In this document: positions 25,118 to 33,839 of the stretch, in pieces
How the letters are laid out: every line of letters starts with the position of its first letter
How positions within the stretch are numbered: position 1 is the stretch's first letter
Assembly: GCA_004556565.1 (NCBI GenBank)
Contig: SFGN01000006.1
Span: 21,392-85,391, forward strand
Origin: Lachnospiraceae bacterium
Lineage (GTDB): Bacteria; Bacillota_A; Clostridia; Lachnospirales; Lachnospiraceae
Direction: 5' to 3'
Length of the DNA: 64,000 bases
Made by a program: the position numbers and the translations under genes
Notes under the pieces: model-generated
The model's database searches: none
Told to the model about the DNA's origin: nothing
Seen by the model: only the letters and a program-made list of their open reading frames with translations

Positions 25118-25813
25118 ATGGCAGGGATCGGTTCGGGAGGGCTTGTATTTTTACTGGCATATTTGTTTTATAATTCCTGGCTGGCCGTAATTCCGTTGTT
25201 TCCGGCAGGTTTGCTGTTCTTTATGGAATGGAGGAATGGATATTTGAAAAAGAAAGAAGAAGAGTTCCGGGGACAGTTCCTGAATGCGATGCAGATGATG
25301 ATATCTGTCCTGAAAGCGGGATATTCTGTGGAAAATGCTATCCGGGAAACGAAAAAGGATTTGATTCCACTTTACGGGGAATCTTCCAGAATCCACAGGG
25401 AGTTTGCCATGATGATTCATCAGATGGATATGAATCTGACAGCAGAACAGGTTCTGATTGAATTTTCCGGGCGAACAAGGCAGGAAGATGTGGAAAACTT
25501 TGTTACGGTTTTTGTTATGGCTAAAAGAGCCGGGGGAGACAGCATTGCGATCTTGAAAGATACGGTGAAAATTATAGGAACCAAAATAGAAACGGAGAGG
25601 GAAATCAGGACTATTCTCTCAGCAAAAAAACTGGAATTCAGGGTGATGTGCCTGATTCCGATAGGGATGGTGTTTTATATCAGGTCGGCATTTTCGGAGT
25701 TTATGTCAGTGTTTTACGGAAATGTGGCGGGATGCGTCATGATGAGTGTGTGCCTGGCCATTTACGCTGCAGCATATCATATGGGAAGGAAAATAATAAG
25801 AATTGAGGTGTGA
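25118..25813 (+). CDS. TadB-like pilus inner-membrane platform protein
   Basis: A T2SSF-domain protein forming the membrane platform of the Tad pilus with TadC. The 231-residue product has hydrophobic segments at about 6-40, 168-190 and 196-222, with the T2SSF core QFLNAMQMMISVLKAGYSVENA and AKRAGGDSIAILKDTV between them. The ATG at 25118 lacks a good ribosome binding site and lies seven bases after the cpaF stop. A strong AGGAGGAGGGG precedes ATG 25025 in the same frame, but that frame meets TGA at 25049-25051 after MRKFREYW. The gene may thus have lost its first 31 codons to a nonsense mutation and now rely on coupled re-initiation at 25118. Confidence 0.75.
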   Translation: MAGIGSGGLVFLLAYLFYNSWLAVIPLFPAGLLFFMEWRNGYLKKKEEEFRGQFLNAMQMMISVLKAGYSVENAIRETKKDLIPLYGESSRIHREFAMMIHQMDMNLTAEQVLIEFSGRTRQEDVENFVTVFVMAKRAGGDSIAILKDTVKIIGTKIETEREIRTILSAKKLEFRVMCLIPIGMVFYIRSAFSEFMSVFYGNVAGCVMMSVCLAIYAAAYHMGRKIIRIEV

Positions 25814-25875
25814 AAAAATGAGACCTGAATTGTGATGACAGAAGAGAAAGGGTAAGAAATGGGGTGTGATGGGAT

Positions 25876-27177
25876 TTGGTATGGGATGAAGAAAGAAATC
25901 GTCGGTATAATACAAAATGGAAAAAGCAATGGGATGAAACTCAGGGAAAAAAATGGAGTTCTGTATACGGCAGGATGGGAATGATTTTTTTATCCGCCAG
26001 CGCAGTTGCCTTGTTAATATTTCTTGCCGATAATTCCCGCTCGCTGCCGACGGACGAGTCCGGTGTCAGTGTTGTGGAGAGAAATGAGCCGGGTAAAGGC
26101 AAAAAAACAGAATCTTATCTGGTACAGATCGGAGAGAATGAGAGTGAGGTTACACTGGAAGTAAACGAACAGCAATATACGGAAGAACAGCTTGTGCAGG
26201 TGTTCGCCGAGGCACAAAAGAAGCTGGAGATTCTTGTGCTGGGAGAAAATAAAAGTTTGGATGAAGTGCGGTCAAATCTCAATCTGGTTAATGAAATTCC
26301 GGAGACAGGGATTCTTGTTTCCTGGGAGCTGGATAATTATGAAGTCATAAACATACTGGGAGAATTACAGGAAGAAAATCTGACGGACAACGGTACAATT
26401 GTTGAACTGAAAGCATTGATGAGATATGGGGAAGAAAAATCGGAATATTGTTTTGCCGCCCATGTGTATCCGCCTGTTCAGAGTGAAGAACAACATCAGA
26501 TTTTAATGGTCCGGGAAGAAATCGAGCGGCTGGACGAGGAGACAGAAACTGACAAAACGCTGCCCCTCCCGGATTCTATAGATGGACAATCAGTTTTCTG
26601 GAGTTATCCGAGAAATTATCGTGGAGCAGCAGTGTTTTTTATCGGAATTGTCCTTATGGTGTTTGTTTATATGCATGAGCAGCAGAGAGAAAAAGAACAA
26701 AAGCAAAAAAGAGAACAGCAGCTTTGCAGAGATTACCCACAGTTGATCAGTAAATTCACGCTGCTATTGGGAGCGGGAATGACGGTCAGAAAAGCATGGT
26801 ACAGAATCGTGGAGGATTATCAGAAAAAGAAGCCGGACAGAGGAGTATGTGCCGTATATGAGGAGATGGAGCGGAGTATCTATGAGATGCAGGGCGGAGT
26901 CCCTGAAAGTGAGTGTTACGAGCGTTTTGGGGAACGGTGCGGAATTGTTATTTACAGGAAATTCGGAGGACTGCTTTCCCAGAATCTGAAAAAAGGCTCG
27001 AAAGGGCTGGTTCCGATGCTGAAGCAGGAGTCAGATAATGCATTCGAGGAGCGGAAAAACCGGGCAAAACAGCTTGGAGAGGAAGCAGGGACAAAGCTGC
27101 TGCTTCCAATGTTCCTGATGCTTGCGGTGGTGTTGGCGGTTGTTATTATTCCGGCATTTTTGAGCATACAGCTTTAA
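25876..27177 (+). CDS. TadC-like pilus platform protein with extra N-terminal domain
   Basis: A 433-residue membrane protein: N-terminal helix (about 32-50), an extracytoplasmic domain of roughly 190 residues, a second helix (about 250-267), a cytoplasmic T2SSF segment (DYPQLISKFTLLLGAGMTVRKAW; LSQNLKKGSKGLVPML) and a C-terminal helix pair. The C-terminal half matches TadC. The large N-terminal extension is characteristic of clostridial Tad systems, and I cannot assign it a function. The start is TTG 25876, with GGGGTG upstream; the frame is closed just before. Partner of the TadB-like protein upstream. Confidence 0.75.
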   Translation: MVWDEERNRRYNTKWKKQWDETQGKKWSSVYGRMGMIFLSASAVALLIFLADNSRSLPTDESGVSVVERNEPGKGKKTESYLVQIGENESEVTLEVNEQQYTEEQLVQVFAEAQKKLEILVLGENKSLDEVRSNLNLVNEIPETGILVSWELDNYEVINILGELQEENLTDNGTIVELKALMRYGEEKSEYCFAAHVYPPVQSEEQHQILMVREEIERLDEETETDKTLPLPDSIDGQSVFWSYPRNYRGAAVFFIGIVLMVFVYMHEQQREKEQKQKREQQLCRDYPQLISKFTLLLGAGMTVRKAWYRIVEDYQKKKPDRGVCAVYEEMERSIYEMQGGVPESECYERFGERCGIVIYRKFGGLLSQNLKKGSKGLVPMLKQESDNAFEERKNRAKQLGEEAGTKLLLPMFLMLAVVLAVVIIPAFLSIQL

Positions 27178-27310
27178 CACCAGTGAATAGTTTTACCGGC
27201 AGAAGGAATGTGCGGAGGTATTGACGGAAGTTTAAAACAAGAGAAAAGCATGTCGGGACAATGTCAGTGATAACCCTATAGTTTCAATCAGATAAAAAGG
27301 AGGAAATGAG

Positions 27311-27541
27311 ATGCTTTATTTGAAAAAGATTGTAGATTTAAAAAATAATGCAGCGTTAAAAATAAGGAGGACGGCAGCGGAAGGCAAACGTATTTTGCAG
27401 GATACATCAGGAATGACGGTGGTAGAGCTTCTACTTATACTTGTTGTTCTCATCGCGCTGGTGCTGATATTTAAAACGCAGCTTACAGAACTTGTAAAGA
27501 CAATATTTGATAAAATTACGCGGGAGAGCGCAGGAATTTAA
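27311..27541 (+). CDS. Flp-type pilin (Flp1-like)
   Basis: The 76-residue major pilin candidate. After a basic leader of about 34 residues comes G-MTVVELLLILVVLIALVLIF: a type IV prepilin-like site with Gly at -1 and Glu at +5, then one hydrophobic helix and a short tail. The leader is unusually long for Flp pilins. AAAAAGGAGG gives a strong ribosome binding site, fitting a highly expressed subunit. Processing is expected by the prepilin peptidase at 29760. Confidence 0.85.
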   Translation: MLYLKKIVDLKNNAALKIRRTAAEGKRILQDTSGMTVVELLLILVVLIALVLIFKTQLTELVKTIFDKITRESAGI

Positions 27542-28879
27542 ATGAAAAGAGCAGAAATTACGGCATTTCTCAGCCTGATTTTTGTTCTGATGATGTCATT
27601 CATTCTGGCGATAGCTGAAAGTGCGGTAATCCAGACATCAAAAAACTATGCACGCATGGAGGCGGACAGAGCGGTGTTTTCATTTTTTGGTGAATATCAG
27701 AAAGAGCTTTTACAGGAATACGAAGTATTTGCAGTGGATGCTTCTTATGGTACAGGGCAATATGCAGAACAGTTGATTTTAAATCACATGGCATATTATG
27801 GTAATACGCAGATTCAGCAGGAGATTACCGCAATCCAGCTTTTGACAGATGGCGACGGTCAGGCTTTCCGTGAACAGGTGCTGGCTTATATGGAGGAAAA
27901 AACAGGGATTGAATTAGTAAAAGGCATTACTGGAGTGGCTGAGCAGTGGGAAACAAAAATTATGGAAGGCGAAAAGATTTCAGAAGAACTGGACCGGGAA
28001 CTGCTTCAGAATGGCTCTTTGCTGCCGGAGGAAGCACAGCCGCTGCTTGAATTGAAAAAGAAAGGAATCCTGTCACTGGTTCTCCCGGAGTCGTACCGCC
28101 TTTCAGGAAAGACCATGCAGTTGGAAGGGCAGATAAGCAACAGGACAAAGCAGAAAGGATACGGCAGTTTTCCGGTACGTTCGGACACGGCCGGGCTGAA
28201 AGGAAAAATTTTGTTTGGGCAGTATCTGCTGGAGCATTTTAATTCGGCGGTCAACCAGGTTTCTGAAACCAGGAATCTGGAATATGAGATGGAATATATT
28301 CTGGGAGGAAAATCTTCAGATGGTGAAAATCTGAAGGCTGTTATTCATCAGTTATTAATGGTCCGGCTTGCCATGAATTATATGTATCTTCTGTCAGACG
28401 GACAAAAACAGGCGGAAGCTGAAACAATGGCACTTGGGATTGCAGCTGTGATATTGCAGCCGGAAGCTGTAGAGCTGATAAAGACACTTTTGCTTGCATT
28501 GTGGGGATTTGGTGAGAGTATCATTGAACTTCGCGCCTTGCTGGCAGGTAAAAGAGTGGCTCTGGCTAAAAATGCTGAAAACTGGCAGCTTTCTCTTTCG
28601 TCCTTGTTTTTTATTGGAAGTACAGGTGACGGCACGGTGGGAAAAGATGAAGAAAAGGGTCTGGATTATCAGCAATATCTGAGCATTCTGCTGTTCCTTC
28701 AGAATAACAATGTGCAGACAATGCGTTCACTGGACAGGATAGAACAGAATATAAGGATGGAAAATGGTGTGGTTCACTTTCGGGCAGATGCCTGTGTGTC
28801 TAAAATACATATCAGAAACACCGCAGAAATCCGCGAAGGCTGTACATATCAATTTCCGGTTTTGTTTGGATATCTTTGA
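27542..28879 (+). CDS. DUF5702-like pilus-associated membrane protein
   Basis: A 445-residue protein starting immediately after the flp stop codon. It has an N-terminal hydrophobic helix (AEITAFLSLIFVLMMSFILAIAES) followed by a large extracytoplasmic region and further hydrophobic stretches near 270-340. The pattern (start in the helix, SAVIQTSKNYARMEADRAVFSFFGEY) resembles the DUF5702 family found in Tad loci of Lachnospiraceae. It is probably a TadG-like minor subunit. The stop codon lies in the 5' arm of the long inverted repeat 28875-29039. Confidence 0.7.
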   Translation: MKRAEITAFLSLIFVLMMSFILAIAESAVIQTSKNYARMEADRAVFSFFGEYQKELLQEYEVFAVDASYGTGQYAEQLILNHMAYYGNTQIQQEITAIQLLTDGDGQAFREQVLAYMEEKTGIELVKGITGVAEQWETKIMEGEKISEELDRELLQNGSLLPEEAQPLLELKKKGILSLVLPESYRLSGKTMQLEGQISNRTKQKGYGSFPVRSDTAGLKGKILFGQYLLEHFNSAVNQVSETRNLEYEMEYILGGKSSDGENLKAVIHQLLMVRLAMNYMYLLSDGQKQAEAETMALGIAAVILQPEAVELIKTLLLALWGFGESIIELRALLAGKRVALAKNAENWQLSLSSLFFIGSTGDGTVGKDEEKGLDYQQYLSILLFLQNNNVQTMRSLDRIEQNIRMENGVVHFRADACVSKIHIRNTAEIREGCTYQFPVLFGYL

Positions 28880-29039
28880 GCCGGATGCAGGTGCTCTTTC
28901 CAGTCTGTTTGTCTGTGATCCCTTCAGACATATAAATTACCCCAAAAATAAAAATACATAGAAAGGAAAAGGCGATGACACAATTTGATCGAAATCCATC
29001 CAATAAATATAAGGAAGGGGCACCTGCATCCGGCTCAAA
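28875..29039 (+). repeat. Long-range inverted repeat enclosing a translation start
   Basis: 28875-28901 can pair with 29013-29039 over 27 consecutive positions (25 Watson-Crick, 2 G-U) around a 111-base loop. The 5' arm covers the DUF5702 stop codon, the loop holds the ribosome binding site and ATG 28975, and the 3' arm is coding sequence of the next gene. Confidence 0.8.
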
Positions 29040-29772
29040 AGGAAGTGTGACAGTGGAAGCTGCCGTAGCAGTGCCTATATTTTTCTTTGCAGTGCTTTGC
29101 CTGGTTTATCTCCTGGAAATACAGGCCATCCGACTTAGTGTCAGTTTTGCGGCAAATCATGCCGCAAAAACAGCGGCGGGAGAGGTGGCATCAGTCGGGG
29201 TGCTGAATCCGTTCAGGCTTAAGTCCGATATGGTTGATCTGATCGGCAGGGAACGATTGGAACGAAGTATCGTAGAAGGCGGGAGCTCCGGGATACATTG
29301 CATTTTATCCGCCTATGATGAGGAGGAAGAAAACATCCGAATATGTGTAAATTATCGGCTGCGCCTGCCGTTACCGGAATTTACCGGAGTTACGGTGCTT
29401 CAGAAGCAGGAATTCCTTATTAAGGCATGGACGGGGTATAAGAAACCTGAACTGCAGCAGGATGACGGGAAGATAGTTTACATAACTGATAATAGGGAAG
29501 TTTATCATTCGGATATTCACTGTACTTACCTGGATCTGTCGGTGAGGTTTGTCCCGTCAGCAGCGCTGGCGGAAATGAGAAATCAGGACGGAGGGCGGTA
29601 TTATGCATGTGAAAAATGTGTCCACGGTGAGGCAATGGCGGGAGTATATATTACAGACAGCGGCGGAAAATACCACAATTCGCTGAACTGCAGTGGGTTA
29701 AAAAGAACTGTCAATGCGGTAAAACTGTCTGAAATAGAAGGTATAGGAGGTTGCAGCAGATGTACCAGATAG
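28975..29772 (+). CDS. TadE-like pseudopilin with Cys-rich C-terminal domain
   Basis: A 265-residue protein with a TadE-like processing/anchor segment GSVTVEAAVAVPIFFFAVLC (about 23-42), an extracytoplasmic middle domain and a C-terminal region with two His/Cys repeats: VYHSDIHCTYLDLS...ACEKC and YHNSLNCSGLKRT...GCSRC. The paired HC...CxxC units look like small metal-binding or disulfide modules, which is uncommon in TadE proteins. The ribosome binding site is GAAAGGAAAAGG. Its end overlaps the peptidase gene by 13 bases. Confidence 0.75.
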   Translation: MTQFDRNPSNKYKEGAPASGSKGSVTVEAAVAVPIFFFAVLCLVYLLEIQAIRLSVSFAANHAAKTAAGEVASVGVLNPFRLKSDMVDLIGRERLERSIVEGGSSGIHCILSAYDEEEENIRICVNYRLRLPLPEFTGVTVLQKQEFLIKAWTGYKKPELQQDDGKIVYITDNREVYHSDIHCTYLDLSVRFVPSAALAEMRNQDGGRYYACEKCVHGEAMAGVYITDSGGKYHNSLNCSGLKRTVNAVKLSEIEGIGGCSRCTR

Positions 29773-30194
29773 CACAGTGGATGAGCATGATATATATGGC
29801 GGTACTTTCTATAGTAGATATCAACAGCAGGAAAATACCGTTTTGGGGGCTGATGACAGGATTTGCGGCAGCATTCACATACAGGATGATGCAGGGAAGA
29901 GAAGGGGCGGTACTTGCTTTGGCGGGGGCCGGGGTTGGATTTATTTTCCTGGGAATCAGTAAAATGACAGGTGAAGCTTTCGGATATGCGGACAGCCTGT
30001 TGGTGGTTATCCTGGGTATCTATCTTGGCTTTTGGGAGTTGTGCAGACTTCTGGCTATTTCATTTTTTATAAGTGCTGTATTTTCCATTATCATGCTTTC
30101 TGTAAAAAAAATGCACAAAAAGACATCGTTTCCGTTTATACCTTTTCTGGCACTGGGATATTTGCTGATGCTGCTTCCCGGAGGTGTAGCGTGA
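29760..30194 (+). CDS. Prepilin peptidase (TadV/CpaA, A24 family)
   Basis: A 144-residue membrane aspartyl protease that processes Flp prepilin and pseudopilins. The first catalytic Asp is in SIVDINSRKIPFW. The second motif, normally GxGD, reads FGYADSLL, so the second Gly is Ala while the Asp is kept. Five or six hydrophobic segments follow family topology. The start is ATG 29760, nine bases after AGGAGG; TTG 29751 is too close to that site. Confidence 0.85.
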   Translation: MYQIAQWMSMIYMAVLSIVDINSRKIPFWGLMTGFAAAFTYRMMQGREGAVLALAGAGVGFIFLGISKMTGEAFGYADSLLVVILGIYLGFWELCRLLAISFFISAVFSIIMLSVKKMHKKTSFPFIPFLALGYLLMLLPGGVA

Positions 30195-30661
30195 AAGAGA
30201 ATAAAATAGTTTTGAGGAGTCAGGCAAATTGGCTGATTGGCTCGGCGACAGTTGAAATGTCATATTTGATTCCGTTTGTTTTTCTGGTGATTTTGTTAAC
30301 GGTATATGCCACATTTTATTATCACGATAAAAATATCCTGCTTGGAGCCGCAGCTGAAACAGCCATAGTGATGGCACAGTCGGAACGTATGCAGAATGCA
30401 AACGGACAGACAGATATGCAGAGCTTTTTTCAAAGTCGGGTTGCGGGGAAATTGATTTTCTTCGACGATCCTGAGGTAGAGACTGAAGTATCAGGCAAGA
30501 AAACAAAGGTTACTGTATGCGCTGAAAGGGGGAAAATGAAAATTAAGCTGGAACAGCAGGCTGCTATTACAGAAACGGAGAAGTTGATCAGAAAGAAAAT
30601 GATTTTGGAAAAACTGGCTGAGGATTACAAAGAAAAACAGGAGTTAAAACAAGAGGAGTGA
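30191..30661 (+). CDS. TadE-like pseudopilin
   Basis: A 156-residue protein with GSATVEMSYLIPFVFLVILL (about 17-36), the TadE anchor/processing pattern, then a short extracytoplasmic domain and a charged coiled-coil-like C-terminus. GTG 30191 overlaps the peptidase stop codon, and GGAGG lies seven bases upstream. Probably a minor pilin. Confidence 0.8.
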   Translation: MKENKIVLRSQANWLIGSATVEMSYLIPFVFLVILLTVYATFYYHDKNILLGAAAETAIVMAQSERMQNANGQTDMQSFFQSRVAGKLIFFDDPEVETEVSGKKTKVTVCAERGKMKIKLEQQAAITETEKLIRKKMILEKLAEDYKEKQELKQEE

Positions 30662-30663
30662 TT

Positions 30664-31503
30664 ATGTTCCGGACAGAATTTGAAATAAAACTTAATCATG
30701 CCTGCCTTCATGTATATACAGACAGGCCTTATGAAGAAGATTATCAGATGCCCATGCTTTCAGGAAATATGCTTTTCGGGATTCTTCCGGTGGAAGGGTG
30801 TGAGATAGAAGGAAAAGGCTGTTATACTTATGAAATCAGCGGGCTTTCGGCGATGAAATCAAAATATGAGAAAACCCGGCTTGGAAAAGAAGAAATTGCA
30901 GGGTTTGTGAAACAATTATTAAAAGTGACAGAGGAACTTCAGCAATATATGCTGAATCCGGATTGTCTTGTGCTGAATCCGGAATATATTTTTTATAAAC
31001 AGGAGCAGTGCTATTTTTGTTATCTGCCCGGAAAAGTCAGAGGATTGAAGGGATCTTTTCATGAATTGACAGAGTACTTTGTAAAAACACTGGATTATGA
31101 AGATACGGAAGGAATTTTTCTGGCTTATGAATTGCATAAAGCGACATTGCAGGAGCATTATGACCTGAGGCAGATCATGAAAGATTATGACAAACGCTGT
31201 ATCGAACGGGAAGAAGAAAGATGTGAAGAGGAAAATAATGAATATGAAGAGGATAATAACGATGAGTGGGAGGGGATTTCAGGTTCAAAAAGGAATTATC
31301 TGTCCGAATTGTCCGGCGGAGATGAAGCGGATCAACAGAAGCAGAAATATGCAATATGGGCAGATTCTCAAGAGGAACAACAGGCAGATATGCTGCGTGA
31401 AGAGAGTGGGTTTTTTGCGCCGTGGCGCAATGCGGTGAAACGCTTCAGAAAAAAACGGTGGGGAAACTGGGATGACCTGTTTACAGAGAAAGATATTCTG
31501 TAA
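30664..31503 (+). CDS. DUF6382-like protein of the pilus operon, no FHA domain
   Basis: A 279-residue cytoplasmic protein. The N-terminal 165 residues (FRTEFEIKLNHACLHV; PEYIFYKQEQCYFCYLPG) match the DUF6382 pattern commonly found at the end of Lachnospiraceae Tad operons, as I remember it. In many relatives a C-terminal FHA domain follows. Here the C-terminus is a Glu/Asn-rich linker ending in a basic KRFRKKRWGNWDDL tail with no FHA fold. A separate FHA protein is encoded at 40639. The start is ATG 30664 after GAGGAG. Last gene of the operon. Confidence 0.65.
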   Translation: MFRTEFEIKLNHACLHVYTDRPYEEDYQMPMLSGNMLFGILPVEGCEIEGKGCYTYEISGLSAMKSKYEKTRLGKEEIAGFVKQLLKVTEELQQYMLNPDCLVLNPEYIFYKQEQCYFCYLPGKVRGLKGSFHELTEYFVKTLDYEDTEGIFLAYELHKATLQEHYDLRQIMKDYDKRCIEREEERCEEENNEYEEDNNDEWEGISGSKRNYLSELSGGDEADQQKQKYAIWADSQEEQQADMLREESGFFAPWRNAVKRFRKKRWGNWDDLFTEKDIL

Positions 31504-31710
31504 AATGAAATTCATGGACAACCTGTAAAAGCTGATGTATAGTTGTATTTATATATACCGGACAGATTAATTCATTTCCGGGATGAGAAAGTCAGGGGAT
31601 TCAGGACATTCCTGTCCCGGAGGAGGATCGGCAGGAGAATCTTATGCCGTATAGTAGTTGCAAAAATAAAAATATATACAGATATAATACAGAACAGACA
31701 GGTGGTTGGA

Positions 31711-32319
31711 ATGAAACAAAAAGGAACTGCAGTTTGCACAACAGGGTTGATCATTGTAAATATCGGGATTTTTCTCTTGACAATGCTTATGGGAAAGTCA
31801 GAGGATACACTTTTTTTGCTTGAACATGGTGCTATGTATCCACCATATGTGATAGAAGGACATGAGTATTACAGACTGATAACAAGCTTCTTTCTGCATT
31901 TCGGAATAGAACATCTCTTAAATAATATGGTAATGCTTGGGGCGTTGGGATGGTATCTTGAGCCGGCGGCAGGGAAGATGCGTTTTTTGATTATATATTT
32001 TGTGAGTGGAATCGGTGGAAATATTTTGTCTTTGATGGCAAACCGGCATTATGATCGCATGGTTGTCTCAGCAGGTGCATCCGGTGCAGTGTTCGGACTG
32101 ATGGGTGCGCTGCTGTTTGTTGTTATCTGTAGCCAGGGGAAGCTCGGAAGACTGAATAAAAAAGGAATGCTGGTTATGGTTGCTCTAAGCCTTTATCTTG
32201 GATTGACAGATGTGGGGGTGGACAACATTGCCCATATAGGCGGTCTTGTGTGTGGTTTTGTTGCTGCGGCAATTTTACTGCATCATCCGAAACGGGCCTC
32301 CTATTATCAATCAATCTGA
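31711..32319 (+). CDS. Rhomboid family intramembrane serine protease
   Basis: A 202-residue, six-helix membrane protein. The catalytic Ser lies in GASGAVFGLMGAL (about 122) and the His in DNIAHIGGLVCGF (about 174). The HFGIEHLLNNM motif of the second helix is also present. Rhomboids cleave transmembrane substrates; the target here is unknown. ATG 31711 is chosen because the upstream frame extension is basic and rhomboid-unlike; a weak -10 TATAAT sits at 31683. It ends three bases before the convergent histidine kinase. Confidence 0.9.
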   Translation: MKQKGTAVCTTGLIIVNIGIFLLTMLMGKSEDTLFLLEHGAMYPPYVIEGHEYYRLITSFFLHFGIEHLLNNMVMLGALGWYLEPAAGKMRFLIIYFVSGIGGNILSLMANRHYDRMVVSAGASGAVFGLMGALLFVVICSQGKLGRLNKKGMLVMVALSLYLGLTDVGVDNIAHIGGLVCGFVAAAILLHHPKRASYYQSI

Positions 32320-32322
32320 ATA

Positions 32323-33054
32323 TTACACGGGGAGTACAATGGAAAACGTAGTGCCTTTTCCCGGGACAGAATGTACACTTAGAATACCGTTATGTGCTTC
32401 AATGATTCGTTTGCATATGGGAAGACCAAGTCCGGTGCCGCCTTTTTTGTATGTTATAAAAGGTTCGAAGATGGACTTAATATATTCGTCTGAAATTCCG
32501 CATCCGCTGTCTGTCAGCTCAATAAGGAGGGACGAGGATTCTCTTCGGGCTGTGAGATAAATAGTCCCTTCTCCTTCAATAGCCTCTTTTGCGTTTTTAA
32601 ACAGGTTCAGAATGACTTCTCTGAGTTTAACTTTATCCCCTGAGAACAGACCCAGGTCATCGGGGATGGAAGAAGTGAATTCAATATCCGGATTTTCATT
32701 ATCCAAAGATATTACAAATGAAATCACAATCTCTTTCAGAAACTGTTCCATTGAAAAAACAGAAGAGTGCAGAGAGCCGCTGCTGTTGAATGCAGACAGT
32801 TCTTCCAGAAGCTGGCACATGTAATCAACATTATTTACAATCTGAAGCCAGTGAGGATCAGAGACGATTTCAGGATAATGTATCTGCATGAGCTGGAGCG
32901 AGGACGAGATAAGCGTTAAAGGATTACGGATTTCATGGGAGATTTCAGAAACAATTCTGTGGTGATTTTCAATTAGCTGACTGATAATCTGCTTAAGAGC
33001 CTCGTCTGTCTGCATCAGCCGGTTCATTTTGTCAGTATCAATTTTATGAAGCAT
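32323..33054 (-). CDS. Cytoplasmic sensor histidine kinase
   Basis: A 243-residue kinase with no membrane segment and no recognisable sensor domain: a short N-terminal helix, the dimerisation/phosphorylation helix SHEIRNPLTLISSSLQLM (His about 40), then the ATPase domain with N-box NLFKNAKEAI, G1 DSGCGISDEY, F-box FEPFITYKKGG and G2 GTGLGLPICKRI. There is no adjacent response regulator. Orphan cytoplasmic kinases of this type often feed sporulation phosphorelays to Spo0A, which is only a suggestion here. A strong GGAGG precedes the start. Confidence 0.85.
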   Translation of the reverse strand: MLHKIDTDKMNRLMQTDEALKQIISQLIENHHRIVSEISHEIRNPLTLISSSLQLMQIHYPEIVSDPHWLQIVNNVDYMCQLLEELSAFNSSGSLHSSVFSMEQFLKEIVISFVISLDNENPDIEFTSSIPDDLGLFSGDKVKLREVILNLFKNAKEAIEGEGTIYLTARRESSSLLIELTDSGCGISDEYIKSIFEPFITYKKGGTGLGLPICKRIIEAHNGILSVHSVPGKGTTFSIVLPV

Positions 33055-33415
33055 ATGTAAATTTCCTCCGGGATTTATCTTAAATTATTTAAAAACAAGT
33101 AAGATTTAAGGAGATTCTGTGTCTATTATACGGACTTCTTATAATGTAGTCTAGCATGTTAAAAAAAACGGTTCAACATAATCCGCATGACAATTTATGA
33201 CAGCGTATAAAAATGTAAAAGATATATAAGCTTTAAGATGTAAAGCTATATATGGTGGTTAAAAATGCAAAGAATTGTTGCATCTTACGTTTTTTTGGTG
33301 AGGATTGCCGTAAAAACGCTTTTTCGCACTTCTCATAAAGCAAAAAATAAGATATACTACGGGTAAGGTTAGTGGCTGTTGAATCAGAATATTTGTAAGA
33401 AAGAAGGAAGAGAGC
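33055..33415. other. Divergent promoter region between histidine kinase and HIT gene
   Basis: On the minus strand TAGACT (33153-33148) and TATAAT (33130-33125) with a 17-base spacer can drive the kinase. On the plus strand a TATACT near 33353 is a possible -10 for the HIT gene, without a clear -35. No RNA motif recognised in the rest. Confidence 0.5.
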
Positions 33416-33835
33416 ATGCAAGACGAAAATTGTATTTTTTGTAAAATTGCAGCAGGGGAGATCCCCTCTGCGACACTTTATGAGGATGAGGATTTCCGGG
33501 TGATTCTGGATCTGGGGCCGGCATCAAAAGGTCATGCATTGATTCTGCCAAAAGAACATTACCGCAATTTGTTTGATTTGGACGAGGAAATTGCGGCAAA
33601 AGCGATGATTCTGGCGAAAAAGATGATTTGTGTGATGAAAGAAGTACTTGGCTGTGATGGCTACAATGTTGTGCAAAACAATGAGGAAGTTGCCGGCCAG
33701 ACAGTATTTCATTTCCATATGCATCTGATTCCACGTTACAAAGATGATAATGTGGGATTAGAATGGAACGTAGGAAGCCTGTCAGATGAGGATAAAGAAG
33801 ACATCCTGAATAAGTTAAGAGAGTACCGGGGATAG
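33416..33835 (+). CDS. HIT family nucleotide-binding protein
   Basis: A 139-residue HIT hydrolase of the Hint type. It has a CIFCKIAAGEIPS N-terminus, the GPASKGHALILPKEHYRNLF segment and the His-triad HFHMHLIPR (about 98-106). Family members hydrolyse AMP-lysine or adenosine phosphoramidates and similar nucleotides. The ribosome binding site is GAAGGAAG. It precedes a sigma factor by four bases. Confidence 0.93.
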   Translation: MQDENCIFCKIAAGEIPSATLYEDEDFRVILDLGPASKGHALILPKEHYRNLFDLDEEIAAKAMILAKKMICVMKEVLGCDGYNVVQNNEEVAGQTVFHFHMHLIPRYKDDNVGLEWNVGSLSDEDKEDILNKLREYRG

Positions 33836-33839
33836 AACG

